This document shows, in pieces, positions 34,752 through 44,214 of a DNA stretch of 64,000 bases (positions are counted from its first letter, which is position 1; each line of letters starts with the position of its first letter). The translations under genes and the position numbers were made by a program. The stretch comes from UBA1563 sp037440065 (lineage in GTDB: Bacteria; Bacteroidota; Ignavibacteria; Ignavibacteriales; Ignavibacteriaceae), in NCBI GenBank assembly GCA_037440065.1, contig JBBIUV010000015.1:682001-746000 (forward strand), read 5' to 3'. The notes below the pieces were generated by a model. The model saw only the letters and a program-made list of their open reading frames with translations. It searched no databases and was not told the origin of the DNA.

Positions 34752-35921
34752 ATGGTTTTAGAAAACAGGAATATTATTGTTTTTGCCGATGATTGGGGAC
34801 GTCATCCTTCTACTATGCAACATGTGGGGAAAGTGCTCGCTACAAATAATCGGTTATTATGGGTCGGTTCGTTAGCTCTCCGAAAGCCAACATTTAAATT
34901 TCGTGACTTTAATCGACTCTTTGAAAAATTTAGAAAAATCTTTTCCAATACTTCCGTTGTAGAAATGAACAAAAAATTTGATAATGTGTTGGAGGTTCAC
35001 CCTTTCATTCTTCCCTTTCATGATATTAAAGTAGTGCGATTATTAAACAATGTTCTGCTAACCCGATTTCTAAAAAAAAAAATAACCTCGAATCAATTTC
35101 ACAACCCCATAATTATTTCGTCATCACCCATAATGTTCGACTTACTTGGGAAACTTGGAGAAACCTCCTCTCATTATATCTGTCTCGATGATTATTCCCT
35201 GTTTCGAGGTGCTTTTAGATCCCTCATTGAATTTGAAGAAAAAGTTTTAGAGAAAGTAGATTCGGCTTTTTCCGTTTCCAGACCTCTGCTAGAAACACGA
35301 ATTCCCAAATCTGGAGTAAATAATTTTCTTCCACAAGGAGTAGACATAAAACATTTTATAAATATTAAAAACACAACTGTTGAGACGTTAAAAGGTATTC
35401 AGAGACCAATAATTGGTTTTTTTGGACTCCTATCAGAATGGGTTGATTTAACCATAATCGAATCCTTGGCAAAAACTTTCCCTTCATATTCAATTGTGTT
35501 GATTGGTAGCCCTGCCGTCGATATTTCTACACTGCACAATTATCCTAATATTCACCTAGTTGGTAATGTCCCATACAATGATTTACCAAGTTATGCAGCC
35601 AAGTTCGATGTTGGCATTATTCCATTTAAAATAAATGAGTTGACCGCGGCTGTTAATCCCTTAAAATTGATAGAATATTTAGCTATGGGGCTTCCGGTTG
35701 TAACAACACCTATGCATGAAGTTGAAAAGTTTAAAGATTATATTTACATAGCAAATAATTCATCTGAATTCACTAGAATGGTAGATGAAGCGATCAATAC
35801 TAATGCCGTTGTTATGGCAGAAAAAAGAAGAAAGATAGCATCAAACTATTCTTGGGAAATAATTACTGACCAAATTGGAAGAGTAATTCTAGATATTGAA
35901 AAGAGAAAAATAGGTGAATAA
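34752..35921 (+). CDS. Glycosyltransferase, GT-B fold
   Basis: 389 residues with the two-Rossmann GT-B layout. The N-terminal half begins NIIVFADDWGRHPSTMQHVG. The middle shows ICLDDYSLFRG, found in TuaH-like teichuronic acid and related glycosyltransferases. The C-terminal half has IIGFFGLLSEWVD, LVGNVPYNDLPSYAAKFDV and a donor-binding EYLAMGLPVVTTPMHEVEKF. It adds a sugar in the locus; donor and linkage are unknown. It starts three bases after wecB and overlaps the next gene by eight bases, so wecB and the following four to five genes are one transcript. Confidence 0.85.
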   Translation: MVLENRNIIVFADDWGRHPSTMQHVGKVLATNNRLLWVGSLALRKPTFKFRDFNRLFEKFRKIFSNTSVVEMNKKFDNVLEVHPFILPFHDIKVVRLLNNVLLTRFLKKKITSNQFHNPIIISSSPIMFDLLGKLGETSSHYICLDDYSLFRGAFRSLIEFEEKVLEKVDSAFSVSRPLLETRIPKSGVNNFLPQGVDIKHFINIKNTTVETLKGIQRPIIGFFGLLSEWVDLTIIESLAKTFPSYSIVLIGSPAVDISTLHNYPNIHLVGNVPYNDLPSYAAKFDVGIIPFKINELTAAVNPLKLIEYLAMGLPVVTTPMHEVEKFKDYIYIANNSSEFTRMVDEAINTNAVVMAEKRRKIASNYSWEIITDQIGRVILDIEKRKIGE

Positions 35922-37140
35922 AAGAATTTTAATTATTACACAATACTTTCCACCTGAAGTTGGTGGGGGATCCCAACGCAGCATTGGATTTGCAGAAGAA
36001 CTTCGTGATGCTGGATTTGAAGTAACTGTCATAGCTCCATTTCCAAGTTATCTGATACAAAAAAATGATATTGTTAAAAAATTCAAATTATATGAGAGAT
36101 CTGAGATAAACGGAATTAAACTTTTTAATACTTTTGTTTATGCTTCTGATAGGGGAAGTTTTTTTACCAGAATTCTATATTACTTATCTTTTACATTCTC
36201 TTCAACACTTGTTGCTCTAGTTAAGGTAAAAAAAACTGATTTTCATATAACAATATCTCCGCCATTATTCAATGGGATTTCGGGGATTTGCATCAAATTT
36301 CTAAAAAATAGTAAGTTTATTTTTGATATTGGAGACTTGTGGCCGGAATCGGCAGTTCAACTAGGATTTTTGAAAAATAAAACCGCTGTTTGGTTAGCTG
36401 AGAAATTCGAAAAATATATTTATAAAAAATCTGATTTCATTAACGTTGTCACTGAAATAACTCTTCAAAAATTGAAAGATAAATTTCCTTTTATTAAACG
36501 AATATTTTGGGTGCCAAACTTTGTTAGAACTGATTTAGTGATCAAACGAGCAAAAAATAAGAAACTTTTAAATGATTTAAATTTGGTAAATAAATTTATT
36601 ATTGGATATGCTGGAAATATTGGAGGGGCTCAAGGATTGAAAATAGTTGTTGATGCAGCCAAAATAACTCAATTGAATACCGAAATTACCTATCTGATTA
36701 TTGGGGATGGGGTTGATAGGGGTGGACTCGAACAAGAGATACAACTTTATAACCTAAAGAACATCGTCTTGCATCCACCTGTAAATCGTGATTTGGTACT
36801 TGAATATTTGTCAATCTTCGATGTGACTTTGATTCCGCTAGTAAAGAACGAATTATTCAGATTTACAATCCCATCGAAATTGTACGAAGCAATGGCGTCG
36901 GAATGCCCTGTGATTTTATGTGTCGATGGGGAAGCGAGAAAAATTTTAGAAAAATCAAATGCTGGATTATATTGTGAACCCGAAAATGCCCAAGAGTTAG
37001 CAGAAAAAATTCTATGGATGTATTCGCATAGAAGTGAAACTATCGTGATGGGGGAATCTGGACGCAAATATGTGATTGATAATTATGACCGGAAGAGAAC
37101 TATTCAAAAATTTATGAAAATGTTGCTGGCTCATGTCTAA
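35914..37140 (+). CDS. Family 4 glycosyltransferase (WbuB/WcaI-like)
   Basis: A 408-residue GT-B enzyme. The N-terminus ILIITQYFPPEVGGGSQRS is the standard GT4 opening, FDIGDLWPESAVQLG matches the WbuB/WcaI class, and the donor site is KLYEAMASECPVILCVDGEA with NAGLYCEPENAQELAEKI. Members use UDP- or GDP-sugars; FucNAc or mannose-type donors are common in this class. The start is GTG at 35914, overlapping the upstream gene; the stop overlaps the sugar-transferase gene by eight bases. Confidence 0.9.
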   Translation: MNKRILIITQYFPPEVGGGSQRSIGFAEELRDAGFEVTVIAPFPSYLIQKNDIVKKFKLYERSEINGIKLFNTFVYASDRGSFFTRILYYLSFTFSSTLVALVKVKKTDFHITISPPLFNGISGICIKFLKNSKFIFDIGDLWPESAVQLGFLKNKTAVWLAEKFEKYIYKKSDFINVVTEITLQKLKDKFPFIKRIFWVPNFVRTDLVIKRAKNKKLLNDLNLVNKFIIGYAGNIGGAQGLKIVVDAAKITQLNTEITYLIIGDGVDRGGLEQEIQLYNLKNIVLHPPVNRDLVLEYLSIFDVTLIPLVKNELFRFTIPSKLYEAMASECPVILCVDGEARKILEKSNAGLYCEPENAQELAEKILWMYSHRSETIVMGESGRKYVIDNYDRKRTIQKFMKMLLAHV

Positions 37141-38536
37141 AAAGCTTGAAAAAATATTAGTCCTCCTAACTGATTTTTTCTCGATCAATTTAGCCTGGGT
37201 GGTTTTCTTCCATTTTCGAGTGAGTACAGGAATATTTGATCTGCTTGTGATGCCGGAATTTCTTTTCCCCATGCTGGTGGTTTATTTCTACTGGCTTCTT
37301 ATTTTTTCTTTTGTTGGAATGTATCGCACGTGGTTTGCTCTCTCGCGGTTTGATGAAATCTCAACTTTGTTCAAAGCTACGTTCGTTGGAGTTTTTCTCC
37401 TTTTCTTTTTTATTTTTCTTGATGACTATTCACACGGAGTTTCTTCCGAAAGTAGGTTTTTAATCTTTATATATTGGGGATTTTTTCTCCTCTGGGTTTC
37501 GGTTGGAAGACTAGCTGTTCGAGGATTTCAGCGTCGGTTATTGATTAACGGTGTTGGAAGGCGAAACGCTTTACTTGTTGGATTTAATGAAAGCGCACAC
37601 GAGATTCATAGAGAAATACTCAATCACCCTGGATTGGGAATTGATGTTGTTGGTTATGTGACGCTAACCGAAAATGATCTTGATAAAGAATATAAAGATA
37701 TTAAAGTGGTTGGAAGTGTTCAGGATATACCTAAAAGAATTGATGAATTAAGCATCAAAGAAGTAATAATTGTTCTTGTAAAATTTTCGGAAGACACTTT
37801 AATCGAAATAATTGGAAAATGTGAAAACAAAAATGTAGGTTTAAAAATCGCTCCTGATCTTTATAACATTTTAAGTGGACAGGCAAGGACAACCCAGCTA
37901 TACGGTTTCCCACTTATTGATATTAATCCGCAATTAATGCCGGCCTGGGAAACTAAGATTAAAAGATCCTTGGATCTTATTTTTGCTTTCTTTTTTTTGT
38001 TGATTACTTCACCGGTTATGTTTTTAACGTCACTGGCAATAAAACTTGATAGCAAAGGGCCCATCTTATTTAAGCAAGAGAGATGTGGGTTGAACGGAAA
38101 AGTATTTAATATCTATAAATTTCGTTCTATGAGACAAGATGCAGAGAAGCACACCGGACCTGTCTGGTCAACAAAAGATGATCCACGGATAACACGGGTT
38201 GGTAAATTCGTTCGTAAAGTCCGGATTGATGAACTTCCGCAGATGCTAAATATTCTTAAAGGTGAAATGAGTTTGGTCGGTCCTCGTCCCGAAAGACCAT
38301 TTTTTGTTGAAAAACTTTCGGCAGAGATTCCTTATTATAAAAGAAGATTAAAAGTCCGTCCTGGAATAACCGGCTGGGCCCAAGTAAAACATAAGTATGA
38401 CGAAACCATTGAAGATGTAAAGGAGAAGTTGAAATATGACTTATTTTACATCGAAAATATGTCGCTGAGGATGGATTTTAAAATAATGTTCCGCACTGTT
38501 TTTGTTATGCTTTTTGGAAAAGGACATTTTGATTAA
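37133..38536 (+). CDS. Initiating polyprenyl-phosphate sugar-phosphotransferase (WbaP/WcaJ-like)
   Basis: 467 residues. Four or so N-terminal transmembrane helices (about 10-125) are followed by a CoA-binding-like Rossmann domain (about 140-260, NALLVGFNESAHEIHREI), a membrane-entering helix (KRSLDLIFAFFFLLITSPV) and the catalytic domain with KFRSMRQDAE, RIDELPQMLNILKGEMSLVG, GPRPERP and RPGITGWAQV. This enzyme puts the first sugar-1-phosphate on undecaprenyl phosphate. All catalytic motifs are intact, in contrast with the tail of the protein at 39329. Confidence 0.93.
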   Translation: MSKKLEKILVLLTDFFSINLAWVVFFHFRVSTGIFDLLVMPEFLFPMLVVYFYWLLIFSFVGMYRTWFALSRFDEISTLFKATFVGVFLLFFFIFLDDYSHGVSSESRFLIFIYWGFFLLWVSVGRLAVRGFQRRLLINGVGRRNALLVGFNESAHEIHREILNHPGLGIDVVGYVTLTENDLDKEYKDIKVVGSVQDIPKRIDELSIKEVIIVLVKFSEDTLIEIIGKCENKNVGLKIAPDLYNILSGQARTTQLYGFPLIDINPQLMPAWETKIKRSLDLIFAFFFLLITSPVMFLTSLAIKLDSKGPILFKQERCGLNGKVFNIYKFRSMRQDAEKHTGPVWSTKDDPRITRVGKFVRKVRIDELPQMLNILKGEMSLVGPRPERPFFVEKLSAEIPYYKRRLKVRPGITGWAQVKHKYDETIEDVKEKLKYDLFYIENMSLRMDFKIMFRTVFVMLFGKGHFD

Positions 38537-38597
38537 ATTAAGAAATAGGAAATAAGAATTAAAAATATTATCTAAAGACAGATTACTGAAAACTCAT

Positions 38598-39317
38598 ATG
38601 CCAAAAACTCTGATTATCATACCGACATACAATGAACTATCCAACATCACAAAACTGATTCCGGATATTTTAACACGTCATCCGGAAGATGTTGAAATTC
38701 TCGTAGTCGATGATAATTCTCCCGATGGAACTGGGAAGTATGTTGAGGAATTAAGTGCAAAGAATGAAAAAGTACATGTGCTGCATCGGGAAAGAAAAAT
38801 GGGATTGGGAACAGCATATTGTGCAGGATTCAACTATGCATTGAAACACGATTATGAATTCATTTTTGAAATGGATGCTGATTATTCTCATGATCCGAAA
38901 GAAATAAAAAACTTTTTGGCAACCATTGAACATTGCGATTTTGTCATCGGTAGCCGATATAAAAACGGAGTAAATGTAGTTAATTGGCCTATGCAGCGTT
39001 TAATGCTCAGTTGGTTTGCAAACAAATATACAAGAGTAATCACCGGAATGCGGATAACTGACTCTACCGGAGGATACAAATGTTTTCGCAGAAAGGTTTT
39101 AGAATCCATTGATCTTAATAAAATAAAGTCAAACGGTTACGCATTTCAAATAGAGATGAATTTTAAAGCCATTCATAACGGATTTAAATTTTGTGAAGTT
39201 CCTATCATTTTTATCGACCGCCATTCGGGACACTCTAAAATGTCAAAAAAAATTGTACGCGAAGCAGTGTTTCTTGTTTGGAAATTAAGGCTCAGAAGTA
39301 TTTTTCACTTATTATAA
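38598..39317 (+). CDS. Dolichol-phosphate-mannose-synthase-like GT2 (polyprenyl-phosphate mannosyltransferase)
   Basis: 239 residues of GT-A fold: LIIIPTYNELSNITKLIPDI, VVDDNSPDGTGKYVEEL, REKK-like HREEKMGLG-type segment (here HRERKMGLGTAYCAGFNYAL) and the metal motif EMDADYSHDPKEI. The C-terminal part has RHSGHSKMSKKIVREAV. There is no C-terminal membrane domain. It resembles the soluble DPM1-like class that loads mannose or glucose onto a polyprenyl phosphate for use by GT-C enzymes such as the one at 59278. It lies 61 bases after the sugar transferase gene. Confidence 0.9.
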   Translation: MPKTLIIIPTYNELSNITKLIPDILTRHPEDVEILVVDDNSPDGTGKYVEELSAKNEKVHVLHRERKMGLGTAYCAGFNYALKHDYEFIFEMDADYSHDPKEIKNFLATIEHCDFVIGSRYKNGVNVVNWPMQRLMLSWFANKYTRVITGMRITDSTGGYKCFRRKVLESIDLNKIKSNGYAFQIEMNFKAIHNGFKFCEVPIIFIDRHSGHSKMSKKIVREAVFLVWKLRLRSIFHLL

Positions 39318-39328
39318 ATTGAGTTGGC

Positions 39329-41308
39329 TTGGACCTTTCAATTATCATCGTCAATTACAATGTAAAAGAATTTTTACAAAATCTTCTCACTTCTTTATCT
39401 AAAGCCGTCTCAAATCTTTCCGCTGAAATCATTATTGTAGATAATGGTTCTGATGATGGAAGTATAGAGATGCTGCAAGAAAAATTTCCCGGTGTTACTT
39501 TAATTTCAAGTAAAATAAACTTGGGATTTAGTAAGGCAAACAATCTTGGGTTGAAAATTGCAACTGGAAAATTCTTATTACTGCTAAACCCTGATACGAT
39601 TGTTCAAGAAGATACTTTTGAAAAATTAATTCAGTTTTTCAATGAGAATCAAGATGCCGGTATGGTTGGTTGTAAAATATTGAATCCTGACGGGACCTTG
39701 CAGCTAGCGTGTAGAAGAAGCTTCCCGGGTCCGTGGACCTCTTTTTGTAAAGTCAGCGGGCTAAGTTCTCTTTTCCCCAAAAGCAAATTGTTTGCCCGTT
39801 ATAACTTGACTTATCTTGATGAGAATCAATCCTATGAAGTAGATGCAATTTCGGGTTCCTTCATGATGGTAAGAAGAGAAATATTTGAAAAAATTGGTGG
39901 GCTGGATGAACAATTTTTTATGTATGGTGAAGATTTGGATTGGTGCTATCGGGTTCAAAAATCGGGATGGAAAGTTTATTACGTTCACAATACTACTATC
40001 ATTCATTATAAAGGTGAAAGCACTAAACGAAGCAGCCTGGACGAAACGAAAGTTTTTTATAATGCGATGCATCTTTTTGTAAAGAAGCATTTTGCCTCCT
40101 CATTGTTGGTTGAGATCATACTAAGGAGTGCGATAATTTTCCGACAGCTACTCGCCTTTATCGGCAAACAAAGATTAACGTTTATTGCTGTTGTTCTAGA
40201 TTTTATATTTTTTAATCTTTCTTTATTTACAACGGAAAAACTCTACTCTCATTTTCGAACATGGAAAGGATTTCCTGAATCAACTCACTTAATTGTTTAT
40301 ACAATTCCGGCGGTAGTGCAAATTTTAGTTAGTGCAAGTTCCGGAGCATATAAAAAAGAAACCTTGCCGGTTTTAAGAATTTTCCCAGCACTTTTATCTG
40401 GATTTTTTGTTATTTCATCACTAACCTACTTCTTTAAAGATTTTGCCTACAGCCGCGGAGTTGTGCTTTTAACGTTTATAGTATTAGTTTTTCTTTTTAC
40501 CGGTTGGCGCATTTTATTCAGACTGATTTTCAAAATCGGTTTACCGCAGGTTGATAAAACTATTGTAAAAACTCTTGTGGTTGGCACCACAAAATCATCT
40601 CTTGAGATCGCAAAAAAGTTGAAAGAAAAATCATCCAGCTACCACTCAATTATCGGATTAATCTCTGAAACGAGAAAAGAGATTGGCGAACATTTTGGAG
40701 CTTTTGAAGTGGTTGGAAGTTTGCAGAATATTCAAAAAGTTATCCGTGAAAAAAAAATCAGCGAGGTCATTTTCCCTTCAGAAGAGGTCTCGTATACTTC
40801 AATGATGAGTGTGGTGGCAGAATGTCAAAAAGAAAATGTTGAATTTAAACTTGCCGGATCAAATCTTGATTTCCTCGTTGGAAAATCATCAGTTTTTCTT
40901 TTGGAAGACATTCCTTTTATCGAAATTACTTATAATATATCCCAGATTGGGCACCGCCTTATTAAACGAAGTTTTGATTTATTCTTTGGCTTGCTTCTTA
41001 TAATCTTTTTTTATCCTATATTTTTCTTGAAGAATAAATTGACAAAGAATGTTTCCGGATTTAGCAAGTTCGTTATGTCAGTCCCTTCTGTTGTAGGGGG
41101 TACTTATAGTTTTGTGGGACCGAAAGAAACTCATTCTTCAAAACTTTTTTTAGGGAAAAAAGGGATTACGGGAATTTGGTTTACCGACTCAGAGAACGAG
41201 GAAAACTTAGAAAAATTGAATATATTTTACGCGAAGAATCAAAACATTTGGCTCGATTTAGAAATACTAAGCAAAACATTTTTCTTGCTTAAGGCAAGAA
41301 GGAAATAA
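39329..41308 (+). CDS. GT2 glycosyltransferase fused to a decayed sugar-transferase domain
   Basis: 659 residues in three parts. A GT2 domain (about 1-280) has DLSIIIVNYNVKEFL, VDNGSDDGSIEML, LLLLNPDTIVQ and EQFFMYGEDLDWCYRVQ. A membrane part (about 285-410) leads into a CoA-binding-like Rossmann domain (about 415-520, TLVVGTTKSSLEIAKKL). A C-terminal WcaJ-like tail (about 545-659) keeps the entry helix IKRSFDLFFG and weak echoes (SFVGPKE, KGITGIWF) of SLVGPRP and PGITGW, but has lost the FRSM and DELPQ catalytic region. So the tail is probably non-catalytic. The start is TTG at 39329, as no ATG precedes the conserved N-terminus. Confidence 0.88.
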   Translation: MDLSIIIVNYNVKEFLQNLLTSLSKAVSNLSAEIIIVDNGSDDGSIEMLQEKFPGVTLISSKINLGFSKANNLGLKIATGKFLLLLNPDTIVQEDTFEKLIQFFNENQDAGMVGCKILNPDGTLQLACRRSFPGPWTSFCKVSGLSSLFPKSKLFARYNLTYLDENQSYEVDAISGSFMMVRREIFEKIGGLDEQFFMYGEDLDWCYRVQKSGWKVYYVHNTTIIHYKGESTKRSSLDETKVFYNAMHLFVKKHFASSLLVEIILRSAIIFRQLLAFIGKQRLTFIAVVLDFIFFNLSLFTTEKLYSHFRTWKGFPESTHLIVYTIPAVVQILVSASSGAYKKETLPVLRIFPALLSGFFVISSLTYFFKDFAYSRGVVLLTFIVLVFLFTGWRILFRLIFKIGLPQVDKTIVKTLVVGTTKSSLEIAKKLKEKSSSYHSIIGLISETRKEIGEHFGAFEVVGSLQNIQKVIREKKISEVIFPSEEVSYTSMMSVVAECQKENVEFKLAGSNLDFLVGKSSVFLLEDIPFIEITYNISQIGHRLIKRSFDLFFGLLLIIFFYPIFFLKNKLTKNVSGFSKFVMSVPSVVGGTYSFVGPKETHSSKLFLGKKGITGIWFTDSENEENLEKLNIFYAKNQNIWLDLEILSKTFFLLKARRK

Positions 41309-41311
41309 TTT

Positions 41312-42262
41312 ATGGCAAAGACAATTTTAGATTTTGAAAAACCTATTTATGAACTAGAAGAAAAACTGGCCGAAATGAAAAAAGTTTCGGATAACCTTGA
41401 TATCGCAAGTGAAATTAAAATAATTGAGGATAAAGTGGAAACACTAAAAGAATCGATTTATAAAGACCTTACTCGCTGGCAGCGCGTTCAACTCGCACGT
41501 CATCCTGAGCGTCCATACACAATGGATTACATTTATATGATGACGCAAAATTTTCTAGAGCTCCACGGTGACAGAACTTTTGGGGACGACAAAGCAATTG
41601 TCGGCGGCTTTGCCAAAATTGATGATCATAAAGTGATGATCATTGGACACCAAAAGGGACGCGATACAAAATCGAATCTTTTTAGAAATTTCGGAATGCC
41701 GAATCCTGAAGGTTACCGCAAAGCTTTACGTTTGATGAAACTTGCGGAAAAATTTCATCGCCCTATAATTACTATGATCGATACTCCCGGTGCGTATCCT
41801 GGTCTTGAAGCAGAGGAACGCGGACAAGCAGAGGCCATTGCCAGAAATTTATTGGAGATGAGTCGACTGAAGGTCCCAATTATTGTGGTAATTGTTGGAG
41901 AAGGTGCCAGTGGAGGTGCGCTGGGAATTGGTATTGGTGATAGAATTTTGATGCTGGAAAATACATGGTACTCAGTTATTAGTCCCGAATCATGTTCAAG
42001 TATTTTATGGCGAAGCTGGGAATACAAAGAACAAGCTGCGGAATCATTACGATTAACAGCTCCTGATTTGCTGGAGCAAAAAGTCATAGACCGAATTGTT
42101 CCCGAACCACTCGGCGGTGCGCACAAAGATCAGGAACTTGCTGCATCAATATTGAAGAAAGCTTTGTTGGAAGAATTGCAACAGCTTGAAAAGATTAAAC
42201 CTGAAAAGTTGGTTGACATGCGGTTGGAAAAATTTGGTAAAATGGGGGCGTGGATTGAATAA
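41312..42262 (+). CDS. accA: Acetyl-CoA carboxylase carboxyltransferase subunit alpha
   Basis: 316 residues, close to the usual length. N-terminal helices (FEKPIYELEEKLAEMK) are followed by the carboxyltransferase core: LHGDRTFGDDKAIVGG, GHQKGRDTKSN, IDTPGAYPGLEAEERGQAEA, GEGASGGALGIGIGDRI and SPESCSSILWR. With AccD, BCCP and biotin carboxylase it makes malonyl-CoA for fatty acid synthesis. accD is not in this window. It starts three bases after the glycosyltransferase gene, so it may be read through from the polysaccharide locus. Confidence 0.96.
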   Translation: MAKTILDFEKPIYELEEKLAEMKKVSDNLDIASEIKIIEDKVETLKESIYKDLTRWQRVQLARHPERPYTMDYIYMMTQNFLELHGDRTFGDDKAIVGGFAKIDDHKVMIIGHQKGRDTKSNLFRNFGMPNPEGYRKALRLMKLAEKFHRPIITMIDTPGAYPGLEAEERGQAEAIARNLLEMSRLKVPIIVVIVGEGASGGALGIGIGDRILMLENTWYSVISPESCSSILWRSWEYKEQAAESLRLTAPDLLEQKVIDRIVPEPLGGAHKDQELAASILKKALLEELQQLEKIKPEKLVDMRLEKFGKMGAWIE

Positions 42263-42291
42263 TTTAACTCGTCGTTATAATTAATTTCAAT

Positions 42292-42714
42292 ATGCTCAAA
42301 CACGCTTCCACCATTCGCGTACGCTATGCCGATACTGACAAAATGCAGTTCGTTTACAATGGAAAATATTTGGAATATTTTGAAGTTGGGAGAACTGAAT
42401 TATTGCGCTCGCTTGGGCTGCCCTATAGTGTAGTTGAGAATAATGGTTATCAACTTCCTGTAATTGAAGCTTCGGTTAAATATAAATCTCCGGCATTTTA
42501 TGATGATCTGCTGGAAATTGAATCAATTGTTGCTGAACTACCTAATCCAAAATTCAGAATTAATTATGTGATTAGAAAAATTGAAACACCCAACAAAGAA
42601 ATTGTTGCAGAGGGGTTTACAGACCATCTTTTTATAAAGACAGAAACAAAACGCCCCACTCGTCCTCCAAAGTTTTATATGGATATTATTCTTCCTTTTT
42701 ATCTATCAAAGTAA
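42292..42714 (+). CDS. Acyl-CoA thioesterase (YbgC-like, hotdog fold)
   Basis: 140 residues, single hotdog domain. RVRYADTDKMQFVYNGKYLE holds the catalytic Asp of the 4-hydroxybenzoyl-CoA thioesterase class, with YFEVGRTELLRSLGLPY as the long helix. Such enzymes hydrolyse short acyl-CoA or acyl-ACP. It lies 29 bases after accA, which fits a lipid-related role, and 30 bases before the second flippase gene. Confidence 0.88.
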   Translation: MLKHASTIRVRYADTDKMQFVYNGKYLEYFEVGRTELLRSLGLPYSVVENNGYQLPVIEASVKYKSPAFYDDLLEIESIVAELPNPKFRINYVIRKIETPNKEIVAEGFTDHLFIKTETKRPTRPPKFYMDIILPFYLSK

Positions 42715-42744
42715 AATGAAGAAGAAGCAAAATTTTCCTAAAAC

Positions 42745-44214
42745 ATGAGAGAAAAAATTAAGCAGCTTACAAAAGACACTGCATTGTATGGCATCAGTAC
42801 AATGGTAGGAAGGTTTTTAAATTTTCTTCTTGTTCCTTTTTACACAAATATTTTCCCCCCGGCAGATTATGGAGTTGTAACAAATCTCTATGCACTGATT
42901 GCATTATTAAATATTATTTTTCTGTACGGATTGGATACAGCATATTTAAAATTTGCAGCCTCAGATGATTTCAACGATAAGAAAAAAGTTTTTTCGACAG
43001 CATTTGTAGCTTTATTTTTTTCTTCACTGATTTTTACGTGTGTATTACTAGTTTTCGGAAATACTATTAATAAGTTTTTTGCCGTAACAGAACAATATTC
43101 ATATCTCCTAACCTACACAGGAGTTATTCTTTTTTTTGATGCACTCTCAGCTCTTCCTTTCATTTATTTACGAGTCGCAAGGCGAGCTGGAAAATTTTCA
43201 ACAATCAAAATCACCAATATTGTTTTAACAATTTTATTAAACATTATTTTGATTGTTATTCTTAAAAAAGGGATTGAGGCAATCTTTATTAGCAATTTAG
43301 TAGCTTCAGTTGTTACGTTTATAATTTTGCTACCGGATATTTTTGCTCAGTTGAAAATTCAAATTGATAAAGATATCTTAAAAAGATTGATGAAATTTGG
43401 TATTCCTTATTTACCGGGTGGAATAGCCGCAATGTTTATGCAAGTAATTGATCGCCCGATTGTTGAACATTTAACCGATTTAAAAACACTTGGAATCTAT
43501 CAGGCGAATTATAAGCTTGGTATTTTTATGATGCTCTTTGTCTCGATGTTTCAATATGCATGGCAACCATTTTCACTTCAATATGCAAAAGATAAAGATG
43601 CCAAAGAATTATTTTCAAAAGTATTTTCACTTTTTACAGTTGCAGGGTCAGTGATACTCCTATTCCTTTCACTTTTTATCAATGATATCGCTACATTTTC
43701 GGTGGGTGGAAAATCATTAATTGGTGAAGCCTACTGGAGTGGCTTATCGATCGTTCCAATCATTTTAGCTGGATATCTTTTTAACGGTTTTTATATCAAC
43801 TTTTCTGCTGCAATTTATATAAAAGAGAAAAGTTCGGTGGTTCCGCTGTTGATGGGAGCCGGAGCTGCAACAAACGTGGTTGCTAATTTTATGCTGATTC
43901 CGATACTAAATATTACCGGTGCCGCACTTGCAACATTGATGAGTTATGTTGTAATGGCTGTCGGTTTTTATTTTGTTTCGCAAAAACATTTACCCATAAA
44001 TTACGAATGGCGAAAAATTGGAAATACTTTTTTTCTGCTCGGAATAGTTGCCTTCCTCTTTTATTCAATCCATTTTTATGGGGTAATGGAATTCTTTTAT
44101 AAGACTTTTCTACTTCTCTTATTTCTCGGTGGATTATTCGGCTTACATATTATTCCGAAAAATGAGATTGTGCTGATTAAAAACATTTTATTAAGAAAGA
44201 AAATCAATGAGTGA
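42745..44214 (+). CDS. Second oligosaccharide flippase family protein
   Basis: 489 residues, about 12-14 transmembrane helices, with a MurJ/Wzx-like N-terminus (LYGISTMVGRFLNFLLVPFY, then FPPADYGVVTNLYALIALLN). It is related in topology to the flippase at 27287 but encoded apart from the glycosyltransferases, between a thioesterase gene and dut. It may flip another lipid-linked glycan or a peptidoglycan or lipid precursor. It overlaps dut by eight bases. Confidence 0.85.
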   Translation: MREKIKQLTKDTALYGISTMVGRFLNFLLVPFYTNIFPPADYGVVTNLYALIALLNIIFLYGLDTAYLKFAASDDFNDKKKVFSTAFVALFFSSLIFTCVLLVFGNTINKFFAVTEQYSYLLTYTGVILFFDALSALPFIYLRVARRAGKFSTIKITNIVLTILLNIILIVILKKGIEAIFISNLVASVVTFIILLPDIFAQLKIQIDKDILKRLMKFGIPYLPGGIAAMFMQVIDRPIVEHLTDLKTLGIYQANYKLGIFMMLFVSMFQYAWQPFSLQYAKDKDAKELFSKVFSLFTVAGSVILLFLSLFINDIATFSVGGKSLIGEAYWSGLSIVPIILAGYLFNGFYINFSAAIYIKEKSSVVPLLMGAGAATNVVANFMLIPILNITGAALATLMSYVVMAVGFYFVSQKHLPINYEWRKIGNTFFLLGIVAFLFYSIHFYGVMEFFYKTFLLLLFLGGLFGLHIIPKNEIVLIKNILLRKKINE

